Of a DNA stretch of 64,000 nucleotides, positions 33,960-43,877 are shown in pieces. Position numbers and translations under genes: made by a program. Position 1 is the first letter of the stretch. Each line of letters opens with the position of its first letter. The notes under the pieces were generated by a model, which was not told the origin of the DNA, did no database searches, and saw only the letters and a list, made by a program, of their open reading frames with translations. Source of the stretch: Tieghemostelium lacteum (taxonomy: Eukaryota; Evosea; Eumycetozoa; Dictyosteliales; Raperosteliaceae); contig LODT01000035.1 in NCBI GenBank assembly GCA_001606155.1, forward strand, positions 62,001 through 126,000, written 5' to 3'.

Positions 33960-35268
33960 ATGAGTGAAGAACATCTAAATACCTATGAGATTATTGGTCT
34001 TATAGGTTCTGGTAGTTATGGTCAAGTTTATAGAGCTGTTCATATTCATTCTAGATGTATAGTAGCTCTTAAAATGATATCTATAGTTAATATGGAGAAT
34101 GGTGTAAGTGTCTGTATTCATACGCCCCCTATATTTGATATAACAACACATGTACTAATGAAACACCTTAATTTATAAAAAAAGTTACCAGCTGAAGTCA
34201 AATATCTAATTAAACTTCGTGGTAATCAACATATAGTTCAACTACTAGAGTATTTCTATTCAACTGATGATAAACTAGTATTGGTATTTGAGTATATGGA
34301 ATTTGATCTTTGGAGATTCATTTCACCAAAATCAAAACTAACATTATCAAATATCAAGCATTTCATATTCCAATTGTTATCTGGTCTCAACCAACTACAC
34401 AGTCAAAGAGTTATGCATTTAGATATAAAACGTAGGTATCTCATAAATGATAAGAGAGAACTAGAGAGGAGATTCTAATTAATATATACAATATAGCTGC
34501 AAATTTATTAGTTGATCAGACATTTAGTTTAAAATTAGCAGATTTTGGATTTACAACCAATTTAGATAACCCACAACTTACTAATCAGGTTATATCTCTG
34601 TTTTATAGACCACCTGAATTGTTGTTGGGAAGTAGAGTGTATGGACCTGAAGTGGATATTTGGTCTGTTGGTTGTATATTGGTGGAGATGTTGACTGGTT
34701 ATTATCTATTTGCTGGTAATTCAGAGGATCAACAATTAGATTTAATATTCTCTACAATGGGTACACCAAACGATAGGAGTTGGCCTGGTGTGACAAAGTT
34801 ACCAAACTATAGTAACCATTTGAGTAAATTTAAGAGATATCCTCAGAGATCCTTAAGAGAACTAAGTAAATTTCGAACATTTTCTGCGGCAACTTTGGAT
34901 ATTATACTGAGGATGTTGACTATGGTGCCACAGTCTAGGATTACTTGTTCAGATGCTTTGAAACATCCTTGGTTTCAAGAGATGCCTAGTGCTAATAAAC
35001 CAACTCCCGATATATTCAGTTCACTAATTAGTAGAAATCCTTTGAAATTCCCTACTGCTAAAGTTGACGCTCAATCTGCTAGTAATAATATCCCTCTTCC
35101 AAAAGGTACTATGGTATACCCAAGACCTAAACTCATTCTTCCAATGCCTCATCAACAACAACTTCTCTACAAAGAACAAATCAAAGAAAAGTATGAAGTT
35201 TTTAATAGATATAAACTTCATCTAGAGTGGAAAGAAAAGGAATCACAACGTAAACATCAACAATATTT

Positions 35269-35355
<87 letters not shown>

Positions 35356-35934
35356 GCAGCAGCAGCAGTACTATCAACATCAAATAGTAGTAAATCCACA
35401 ACAACAACATCTACAGGTACAACAAAAGTTACAACAACAACAACATTTTACATACCAAGATTATTTATTAAAAAGACAAGAGCAGAAGGTGGCTGAAAGG
35501 AAATTAGAAGAGAGGAGAAAAAATGATCAATTGTATCTCTTACAGATACAAGAACAATTAAAGAAAAATGAGCTTTTACTTCGGGCTGAACAGGAAAATT
35601 TTAAAAAGGAGCAACAGGCAAAAAATGAGCAATACCAACAACAAAAGAAAACTTTAGATTTACGTTGTCATCAATTACAACAACAAAAACATCAATTGGA
35701 TATATATCAACAGTACCAACAACAACAACAACAACAACACCACCAGCAACAACTACAACTACAACAACAACAATATCACCTACAACATCATCAAATACAA
35801 CCACAACACCAGAAGCAACAACAAGAACAACAACAGCAACAACAACAACAACTTCAAAAACAGCGACAATTGCAACTACAACAGCAGCAGATATTATATG
35901 AAAGACAAAGACAACAACAACAACAACAACAACT

Positions 35935-35986
<52 letters not shown>

Positions 35987-36537
35987 CTTCAAAAACAGCA
36001 ACAATTGCAACAAGAACAAGAGCAACAAAAACAACAACAAAACAACAACAACAACAAAAACAACAACAACAACAGCAACAACAAAATCAACAACAACAAC
36101 AACAACAACAAAAACAACAACAACAAAAACAACTACAACAACAGTGCACCAAAACAGTATCATCGGTAAATAATAATTCTAATATAAGTGTAACAGCAGT
36201 AAGTGATAAAAGTCTACCTATTGTTGCTATCAAACAGCCTATTACCAGGTATCAGACTCAACTACAAAAGCAATTACAACTTCAACAAGAACAAGATCAA
36301 AAAATTCGAGTGAAACAACAACAAATTCTTGCTGACGATGAAAAAGTAAATCAAATAGAACTCCATAGACCAACAACAACTACAACAACAACAACACAAA
36401 CAACAACTACCACTACCACAGCAGCAGCAGTTGCTCCAAATTCAGCAAACACAACACCAAATGAAAAAGATAAAAGATGTCAACCTACTGTTGTTGTCTA
36501 TAATCAACCAATTACTAGATATCAGGTTCAATTACAA

Positions 36538-36613
<76 letters not shown>

Positions 36614-36710
36614 TAAATAGTAGTTTTGAATTAAATGTTGCAAATGGTGTCTCTTCAAATTGTACAACACCTAATTTTGTGCCTATCCGAGTTAAATATT
36701 CTCCCGATCC

Positions 36711-36742
<32 letters not shown>

Positions 36743-37125
36743 TTAATAATAATAATAACAATAATAATAATATTAATAATAATAATGTTTCAACCCTCTA
36801 TAATATATCCCCTTTGAAAATTAATCCAACTATTAGTAATCATCTTATTAATAATATTATTCCAACATCTTTATCATCTAATCTACATTCAAAAGATAAA
36901 CATAATCATGAACAAGAATATCCACAAGATCATTCTTCTTCTACCTCCTCTGATGACAACAATAACACCTCCCATTTTACAAATAATAGTAATAATAGCA
37001 ACGATACTTTAAATAGTAATAACAAGAGAGAGAGAAATCAAATCTTAACTAGATACCAAAAAAAACTAAAAGTCCAACAAATTGGTGATTCAAAAGAAAA
37101 TCCAATAGTTTTATTTATAGAGTAA
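33960..37125 (+). CDS. CDK-like (CMGC) protein kinase with poly-Q tail, one apparent frame change
   Basis: Exons are 33960-34103, 34185-34431 and 34497 onward. The kinase domain has GSGSYGQVYRAV, VALKMI, EYMEFDLWRF, DIKPANLLVD (rebuilt by the second splice), LADFGF, LTNQVISLFYRPPELLLG and DIWSVGCILVEML. The T-loop threonine and the PPELLLG motif put it near CDK9/CDK12-type kinases. The HRD arginine is replaced: the loop reads MHLDIKPAN. After about residue 370 the protein is Gln-rich, including a 33-residue poly-Q. The first frame closes at 36169 after the Q-run turns into an N-run. Another frame continues with Q-rich sequence to 37125 and repeats a tail motif (PITRYQTQLQK, PITRYQVQLQK, ILTRYQKKLK). 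One missing base in the CAA repeat near 36038-36045 would explain this. Confidence 0.75.
35270..35368. repeat. CAA/CAG microsatellite (33 glutamine codons)
   Basis: An unbroken trinucleotide run in the reading frame of the CDK-like kinase. CAA units are followed by a short block of CAG at the 3' end. Confidence 0.95.
36541..36612. repeat. CAA microsatellite (24 units) in the kinase tail
   Basis: Twenty-four CAA units in the frame that reads glutamine, directly after the motif PITRYQVQLQKQ. Confidence 0.95.
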
Positions 37126-37250
37126 TAAATTAATATTTCAATAATCTCACACTAATTAGTAACTTAAGAATGTACTAATTAGAAAATTGTGAAATTAATA
37201 TAGTATAATTGAATTCAAAAAATTTTATTTTTATTGTTAACATAAATTAG

Positions 37251-38690
37251 ATGTTTTTACCTGATATAATCATTAAACAGATTATTGGTTATTTTATTAA
37301 TTATAAATATTTTTCATTTAAATACAAGTTATCATTGGGAACTATAAATAGATCTATTTTTCAATTTATTAGTAAACATGTTAAAGCTTTGAATATTGCA
37401 GGAAGTTTGAAAGAGAAAGAATTCAAAAGTTTAGTAACACACATTAACTCTCCGTATTGTATCATAAAATCATGGGATTCACTATTATATAATTTTAAAT
37501 CACACACAGATGTTGGTTCAGTAGATTGTATAAATCAACTTAAATGGTTATGTAAGAGTGTCACTACAGTGAATTTAAATGTAACTCCATTACTATTTGC
37601 TGTGTCATTCAATCAAAGTATATTTCCTAATCTTAAAGACCTAACTATTAATATTACATGTCAATTGACTATTCAACCAAACCTATTTCCAAGACTTTCT
37701 CGACTTTCAATCAGCCTTGAAAGTTATAAAATGTTAAGTGATTTTATAAGCATTCTGCATTGTATTAGAGATACATTAGAGCATCTACATATTACATTGT
37801 ATTCCACAAACTCTGTAATACAATACAGTAGCTATTTAGAACTTGTTGAAGAACTATCTAAACTCAATAGAAATCAACTGAAACACTTTACATTGAATAC
37901 TACTGTTGCGGAAATATGTCAATTTATTCGTTCATTTCCAATGGAAATTCTGAATAACCAAATTGAATCGCTGACTGAACTAAATATTACCAATCCTAAC
38001 AATCAATATCAGTTCATTTTCAACGAAGAAACTTACAAGTTTTTTGAATACAATACAAAACTGGTCAGTACCTCTTTGAATTTTGATTCCCCTGTACTCC
38101 TTATAAAATTTCTAAAATTAATAAACAATAAACCACATCTATTGAGTCTCAACATAGACTTAACTGTTGGGATCTTACCTGGTACAGAAACATCAAAACA
38201 AATATGGCCTGAACTGATATATGTAAGATCATTAACCTACAAGTCCAACAGTGCAAGTGAAATTGACAAATTCTATGCCAAAAAACAGAATAGTCTAAGA
38301 TCACTTGATATTCAACACCCTACAATTTGTAGAGGTCCTCATAAGATTGTAAATTTTAATTCTTTTATATCTAGTAACACCTCAATTGAAACTTTCAAAT
38401 TACAAATAATTGATTGGCAAGATTCTCACAATATCCTGTCAATATTTTCTAAAAACAATACAATAACTGAACTTAATATTACTATTAATATTACAATATC
38501 ATTAAAAATTAAATTGGATTCGATATCTGTTCAATTTCTGTCCATCACAAGATACAAAAGCTCACATGCTATGGAGATACTAAATCCATTCACTTATAAT
38601 TACACAAGTGGTCTAACTGACTATTATTATAGGCCACCAATAGAAAAAAAGAATGCCTCACTTCTCAATAAATTATTCAAGAGACACTGA
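37251..38690 (+). CDS. F-box/LRR-like dictyostelid family protein, tandem copy 1
   Basis: 479 aa, single exon. The N-terminus (MFLPDIIIKQIIGYFINYKY) is F-box-like: LP-x-x-I-x-x-x-I plus the following 'SLGTINRSIFQFISKHV'. Irregular leucine-rich repeats follow (NLKDLTINITCQLTI, RLSRLSISLESY, LEHLHITLYSTN, LKHFTLNTT). F-box/LRR proteins usually select substrates for SCF ubiquitin ligases. Here that role is inferred from the layout only. The next gene is a close paralogue on the same strand, 77 bases downstream. Confidence 0.65.
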   Translation: MFLPDIIIKQIIGYFINYKYFSFKYKLSLGTINRSIFQFISKHVKALNIAGSLKEKEFKSLVTHINSPYCIIKSWDSLLYNFKSHTDVGSVDCINQLKWLCKSVTTVNLNVTPLLFAVSFNQSIFPNLKDLTINITCQLTIQPNLFPRLSRLSISLESYKMLSDFISILHCIRDTLEHLHITLYSTNSVIQYSSYLELVEELSKLNRNQLKHFTLNTTVAEICQFIRSFPMEILNNQIESLTELNITNPNNQYQFIFNEETYKFFEYNTKLVSTSLNFDSPVLLIKFLKLINNKPHLLSLNIDLTVGILPGTETSKQIWPELIYVRSLTYKSNSASEIDKFYAKKQNSLRSLDIQHPTICRGPHKIVNFNSFISSNTSIETFKLQIIDWQDSHNILSIFSKNNTITELNITINITISLKIKLDSISVQFLSITRYKSSHAMEILNPFTYNYTSGLTDYYYRPPIEKKNASLLNKLFKRH

Positions 38691-38767
38691 ATTTTTATTT
38701 ATTTAATTATTTTCTTTTTTTTTTTAGATCAATAAAAAAATTTAAATAAATGATCAATTTTTTTTAA

Positions 38768-40158
38768 ATGATCTCTATTCCCGATGTTATAGTAAAAAGG
38801 ATAATTGGAATATTAATAGAGAATAGATATATATCATTTCAATATAAATTATCTTTGACTCTAGTCAATAGAGCATCTTTTAATTATATTTCTAGACAGA
38901 TTAGTACTTTAATAGTCGGAAATGAATATGATGAATTGATATCTCACATTAATTCTTCTTATTGCCCAATAAAGACATGGGAGACACTTATCTTTGATTC
39001 CCGTATATTTTCAATATCACCATTTCAAAATAATCTTGATAGACTTGGTTTAAATGTTACAACATTAGATCTGTCCTATACATTTTCTCAATTATGTGAG
39101 AGTATCACAAAATCTAATTTTAGTAAACTCCAATCACTTTCTATTTTTATTAAATCAAAATTAAATATACAACATGAATCATTTCAAAGTTACTGAAATT
39201 AACAGTAAATATGGAATTGTTAGATGATTGTATAACATCATTTCATAGAATACTACAAACCACTAGTGATCAATTAGAATATCTAAATATAACATGGTTT
39301 AGTTCTATCACTACTTTACCAAATAGTATCTACACTGATCTAGTACAGAGTTTAAGTCACTTAAAAACAAATCAACTTAAACATTTTACTCTCTGTACTG
39401 GTAGAGATTCAATTAATTTTCCAGAAGAAATAGCTTATAATCACTTGGAATCTCTAACTGAATTCCATTTATTAAGTAATAGATTCAATTGCTATATCAA
39501 TGAGAAATCATTGAATTTTTATAATCTATCATCTCAACTAGTAAACACAACTGTAAATTTTGATTCATTGGATCTTCTATTTAATTTCCTAAATCTATCT
39601 AATATGAAACCAAATCTATTGAACCTAACTTTAGCCATAACCTATAACTATGATATTACTGGACCTTTTCCTGTTTTTAAATACCTACAATCTTTAAAAA
39701 TCATCCCAAATCACCATGCAATAGTCAATTGGGTATTGGCAACTCAGCAACATAGTTTAAAAGTTCTAGATATAAGCTGTAGTCTATTTACAACTGGGAA
39801 TTATAAAATTAAAAATTTTTCATCATTTATCATTGAAAACACTTCAATTGAAATTCTAAAATTGAAATTCACCTACTCACAAGATATTATTAAAGCTTGT
39901 AAACTTATTTCAAAAAACAAAACTATTTTTGAATTGGAAATTATTCAAAATCTATTTATCAATCCTACTGAAATAGATTTAAGTACTTCTGCTATTAAGT
40001 ACCTGCACATTGATCAATTATCCAACTTGAAGTTGAAGGTTGTCCCACTACCTCCATTTACATTAAGTTTCAAAAAGGGTCAGAAAGAACTCTATACCAG
40101 AGCTCTAGAAATGGAAAAACCAAAGAAATCGTGGATAAATAAAATACTTGGAAAGTAA
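38768..40158 (+). pseudogene. F-box/LRR-like paralogue, tandem copy 2, frame-broken
   Basis: The paralogue of the preceding gene reads from MISIPDVIVKRIIGILIEN to HESFQSY and stops near 39196. The alignment to copy 1 then continues in another frame as LLKLTVNMELLDDCITSFHR through to 40158. One missing base near 39190-39195 accounts for it and would give about 463 aa, close to the 479 aa of copy 1. Both halves keep family motifs (QLEYLNITWFSS, LKHFTLCTG, SFIIENTSIEILKLKF). It could be a young pseudogene or a sequencing error. The rest shows no decay, which favours error or a very recent break. Confidence 0.65.
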
Positions 40159-40201
40159 CAATTGTGTATATACAATATTTTTTATTAATAGGGAATTACA
40201 T

Positions 40202-40987
40202 TTAAAGAACATGAACAAAATGTGGAATTGTTGGTGTAGTTGTTTTGGGATTGTGAATTTTGTTTTTAGAGAGATTAACAAGATTCTCAAATGACTGGTT
40301 ACATTCACCAGGAAGTGTAAAATCATTTTCATCAACTTTGTTTTTGAAATTGAAAAAGTTAATGATACTATATCCAGGGTTTGAATCATCAATGTTCTTT
40401 GTCATTATACCTAATGGTGCACATCTCTTCTTATCATACAATACAACACCTTCACTATTTCCATCTTCAGAAGGCATTGAAAGAATTTCTACTTTAACTT
40501 TACCAAATTTGGTTTTACCTACTTCTTTATATGGTGGATATTCACTTGGAACTGGGAAACTCAATGGTAATTGGGTACAAGATCCATTTTGTAAAACATA
40601 CATTGTATTCTAAAAAAATTATAAATAAATAAATAAATAAATATATTGAATAAATTTAGCATATTAGGAGATTCTACCTACATTTTGGCCATATGCCCAT
40701 AGTGATCCCATAACTTTTTCACCATTAATTGCAATTTTGTAATCAATTCTCATACGTTGAGAACTAAATTCAACTGTTGTATTAGCTTTTTCAGCAAAGC
40801 TAATTGTTGAGCTATTACCATTTCCACTGGGATAAAAAGCATTATAACTGATTGCAACCAAAGTAGTAGAATAGCCACTTTTAAAACATTGTTTTGTATC
40901 ACTACCAAATATATCATCATCAGAACTTTCACATTTTACTAAAACACTTCCAACAATTACAAACAAAAGTAATAATTCTAATTTCAT
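40202..40987 (-). CDS. Secreted ependymin-like protein (tentative)
   Basis: Exons are 40682-40987 and 40202-40609, giving 237 aa. A signal peptide (MKLELLLLFVIVGSVLVKC) opens the protein. The splice joins WAYGQN to NTMYVLQNGSCTQL. The pattern RMRIDY, MYVLQNGSC, PLSFPVP, YDKKRCAPLG, then YSIINFFNFKNKVDENDF and LPGEC resembles the ependymin-related secreted fold, with its spaced cysteines. The homology is a by-eye judgement. It faces the LRR-like pair tail to tail. Confidence 0.55.
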
Positions 40988-41349
40988 TCTTTTTAATTTT
41001 CAATTATCAAATGATTTCATACAACTTCAATTATTTTTATATTAAAAAAAAAAAATGTAACCCCATAATAGGGTTTATACACTTCAAATATATAATTTTC
41101 AAATAATGTTAGAATAAAAATTGTGTTTAATTACCAGGGGAAAGACATGATGTAAAAATTACCTGAGTGTTAAAATTTGATATCACAATAATTTACATAA
41201 ATTCCATAAAACTTATTTTTTCCTCTAGATTAATTGAAAATAAATTAATATAATAATATGAAGAAATTAGTTGAAACATTTATTGAGGAAATGATTTTCC
41301 GTCCTGATTAAACCCCTGTTCCAATAAAAAAAAAAAAATAGATTACATC
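40988..41349. other. intergenic, upstream of the ependymin-like gene
   Basis: 362 bases between the NAD kinase stop and the start of the secreted-protein gene, both on the minus strand. It includes a short AACCC...GGGTT inverted repeat near 41060-41073 and A-tracts. No gene seen. Confidence 0.55.
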
Positions 41350-43368
41350 CTAATGTGAGGGAGTTGATTTAGTGATGCTATAGGATTTTTGAACCATTCT
41401 TACATTCCAATTTAGATTGTCAGCCAATTTCTCAAACCACTCACAGCTTTCATTAGTTTTACTGACAACAGGTACTGCCCATTTTGATGTTTTTATGATT
41501 ACTTGGTCCCCTTGTTTGAGTTCTTGTCGATTTTTACCATCAAAAGATGCCCATGCTGAACACCTGGAATTTTTAGGTACACTGATTGCCAGGGTTGAGG
41601 TGGATGGTAATATTACAGGTCTAAAAGATAATGTGTGAGGACAAATTGGTGTAATTAATATTGCAGGTATAGTTGGATGAACTAATGAACCACCTGCAGA
41701 TAGGGAATATGCAGTACTACCTGTACTAGTGGCAATGATTAACCCATCTGCTTGTACTATAGTAATCAATTTATCATCACATGAACATTCTAAATTGGAT
41801 AAATATGGATTTGTACCTCTGTCTATACAAACTTCATTTAAAACTTGATAATCTTTTGATGATAAATTAATTGTTAATGAATATTCTATATTTAAAAATA
41901 ATAATAATAAATTTGATGATATCATACTTTTTTTACTACCATTTGAAAAAATAACTGTACATGATAATCTTAATCGATAGGAAACAAAACATTTACCATC
42001 AATTACAGATTGAATATATTCTCTATGTTGTTGATAGTCAAATGCCGTTAGGAATCCAAGACTACCTAGACTAAAAGAGAGTATAGGTGGTATATAGGTT
42101 TTAAAAAGTGATGATGTATGCAAAATAGTGCCATCACCACCAAGTGATATAATAAAATCAATTGAATAGGGATCTGAAAGATCAGATTGAAAGGAAGGTG
42201 TTGATATAAAAAAACTATGATCAGAAGATGGTGTTATGGAATCAGAAATCTCATCTGATTCTTTTATGACTTGAATTCCAATTTGTTCCAACCATTCTAC
42301 TAGACTGGGTACTAGTTCATTTACATGTTCATCATTATATTTTTTAATGATTAGAATCTTTTTGGGTTTGGCTTTCCACCTGAGTTCTAGTACTTGAGGT
42401 AATATACATTTTCTCTTTTTATGTTTTGTGCTTTTACTGTCGTGTATCAGTGGGTTTTTAGGATCGGTATACGCACTGTTTTTAATAGGTAATGAATCCT
42501 TTATAATGTTTATATTATCCTCAATAGAAGTAGTCAAACTAATGCTACCACTCAATGACCTATCATCATATTGAGCATCTAGTTGTGGTGTATGCTGTTG
42601 TGTTTTCTCTAGAATGATAGATTCAGTTTTAGATAATGGTAAAGTCTCTGTTTCAGTTGTAACAGGAGACTCTAATAGAGTCAATGGTGATTTTTTTGGT
42701 GTGTCTCTACCTTCTCCTTCCCCTGATATCCAATTTAAACCATCTTTATGATAGCTTCTTGGTAACCCTTCTGATTGTGGGGTTTGTTGATGGTGGTGAT
42801 GAATCTCTGGTGAAGAACTATTTGAATCCTCTTCATCATCCATTAGTGTTGATTGGTCAGGTGGTTGGCAACTAGAGTAATAAGTGCTAACATAATAAGA
42901 CTGATTCTTCTTTGAGTGTGGTTTCTTTTTCTTTCCAGTTGTGAAATTCAATGGAGAGAGAAAAGACTGACTATTCAATAATGGTGAAGATGATATTTCT
43001 TCGTCTGAGGATAATATCTCACTCTCTTTTGTTCTATTGTTATTTTCTAATTCCACTTTAATATTATTCAATTTCTTATTAAATAATTTTTGCTGTAGTT
43101 GTTGTTGTTGTGACTCTGACAATTTATTACTTAGTGATTTATATGGTGGTGAGCTTTGTATATTAGTCTCATTGTTAATATTATTAGTAATATTTGAATC
43201 TACAGATTTTGTGTTATTATTATTATTTAGTTTTAATGACGAAGAGTTGGTTTTGTTCTTATTCTTGTATGATATAATGAAAAAAAAGGTTGATAATAGT
43301 AACACAAAATAGTTAATCGCTGATATATTTTGTATATGATTAAATAGAGTTTCAATTAACCCATTCAT
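41350..43368 (-). CDS. nadk: NAD kinase with N-terminal membrane anchor
   Basis: 672 aa, single exon. The catalytic part is C-terminal (about 345-660): the GGDG motif in SLGGDGTILHTS (410-413), then FSLGSLGFLTAFDY, the NE motif in QVLNEVCIDRG and QADGLIIATSTGSTAYSLSA, ending with HTLSFRPVILP. This enzyme makes NADP from NAD and ATP. The N-terminus has a hydrophobic helix (NYFVLLLSTFFFIISY, about 20-35) followed by basic residues, which suggests a membrane anchor. About 300 residues of low-complexity Ser/Asn/Gln linker separate it from the enzyme. Animal and plant enzymes are shorter and lack this layout. Confidence 0.92.
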   Translation of the reverse strand: MNGLIETLFNHIQNISAINYFVLLLSTFFFIISYKNKNKTNSSSLKLNNNNNTKSVDSNITNNINNETNIQSSPPYKSLSNKLSESQQQQLQQKLFNKKLNNIKVELENNNRTKESEILSSDEEISSSPLLNSQSFLSPLNFTTGKKKKPHSKKNQSYYVSTYYSSCQPPDQSTLMDDEEDSNSSSPEIHHHHQQTPQSEGLPRSYHKDGLNWISGEGEGRDTPKKSPLTLLESPVTTETETLPLSKTESIILEKTQQHTPQLDAQYDDRSLSGSISLTTSIEDNINIIKDSLPIKNSAYTDPKNPLIHDSKSTKHKKRKCILPQVLELRWKAKPKKILIIKKYNDEHVNELVPSLVEWLEQIGIQVIKESDEISDSITPSSDHSFFISTPSFQSDLSDPYSIDFIISLGGDGTILHTSSLFKTYIPPILSFSLGSLGFLTAFDYQQHREYIQSVIDGKCFVSYRLRLSCTVIFSNGSKKSMISSNLLLLFLNIEYSLTINLSSKDYQVLNEVCIDRGTNPYLSNLECSCDDKLITIVQADGLIIATSTGSTAYSLSAGGSLVHPTIPAILITPICPHTLSFRPVILPSTSTLAISVPKNSRCSAWASFDGKNRQELKQGDQVIIKTSKWAVPVVSKTNESCEWFEKLADNLNWNVRMVQKSYSITKSTPSH

Positions 43369-43788
43369 ATTATCTTTATCTTTTTTTCTTAAAATATCAT
43401 AAAGAAAAATTAGAAATAAAAAAAAAATGATAAAATTTGAAAAAATTTCAATTTCAAAACTCTCAATAAGAAATTCAGAGATTCCTTCTCCTAATTAATT
43501 CAGATCCTTCTTACATTCATTGCATATCATTTATTAAATCAATGATAATTCCATTGTTCTTTTATCATATATTTTGGCAAATCGATAGGCAAAATTTTTA
43601 TTATATTATATATACTTCTATTTTTGTACAAGGAGATGTCAAATTTTATCAAAATTGCATCAAAAGAAAAAAGAATTTTGAAATTCTTCACAAATATTTG
43701 AAGAAATCACAATACACCAAACCCCAATTTTCTAAAGGATATATAGAAAAAACTGAAAACCCAAGTTAACAATTTCTAAAATTTTTAT
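43369..43788. other. intergenic with relict of an LRR-like 3' end
   Basis: This gap holds the left arm of the 82-base inverted repeat (43455-43536) and an A/T-rich loop region (43537-43788). An 75-codon open stretch on the plus strand at 43542-43769 has no recognisable family and no coding bias that I can see. Confidence 0.6.
43455..43536 (+). pseudogene. Relict C-terminus of an F-box/LRR-like paralogue
   Basis: The plus strand reads KLSIRNSEIPSPN, stop, FRSFLHSLHIIY, stop. The neighbouring gene on the minus strand ends KLSIRNSEIPSPNEF then RSFLHSLNIIYYE. The two arms match at 77 of 82 bases. Three of the five differences are silent, one gives N to H and one gives a stop, as expected from a once-coding copy. 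The preceding codons (KFEKISIS) also look like a diverged version of the gene's FNNISNTKIT. It is therefore the tail of a lost inverted paralogue. Confidence 0.75.
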
Positions 43789-43877
43789 TCATTCATAATA
43801 AATGATATTCAATGAATGTAAAAATGATCTGAATTCATTAGGTGAAGGAATCTCTGAATTTCTTATTGAGAGTTTTG
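43455..43877. repeat. 82-base inverted repeat, 259-base loop
   Basis: The left arm is 43455-43536 and the right arm 43796-43877, with five mismatches. The right arm is the coding 3' end and stop region of the F-box/LRR-like gene. A transcript reading past that gene's stop would fold into a long hairpin. Confidence 0.88.

Noticed and set aside
35202-36163. Long minus-strand open frames opposite the poly-Q kinase (poly-Val or poly-Leu)
   Set aside because: They are antisense readings of CAA repeats.
36170-36192. A 23-base intron that would change frame in the CDK-like gene
   Set aside because: It is too short, and the Q-coding frame is already open upstream in the repeat, so a missing base there is simpler.
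40260-40613. Plus-strand 117-codon frame opposite the ependymin-like gene
   Set aside because: It is antisense to a spliced, signal-peptide-bearing gene with family motifs on the minus strand.
43542-43769. Plus-strand 75-codon open frame in the loop of the inverted repeat
   Set aside because: Lys/Phe/Tyr/Ile composition typical of A/T-rich spacer, with no homology that I can see.
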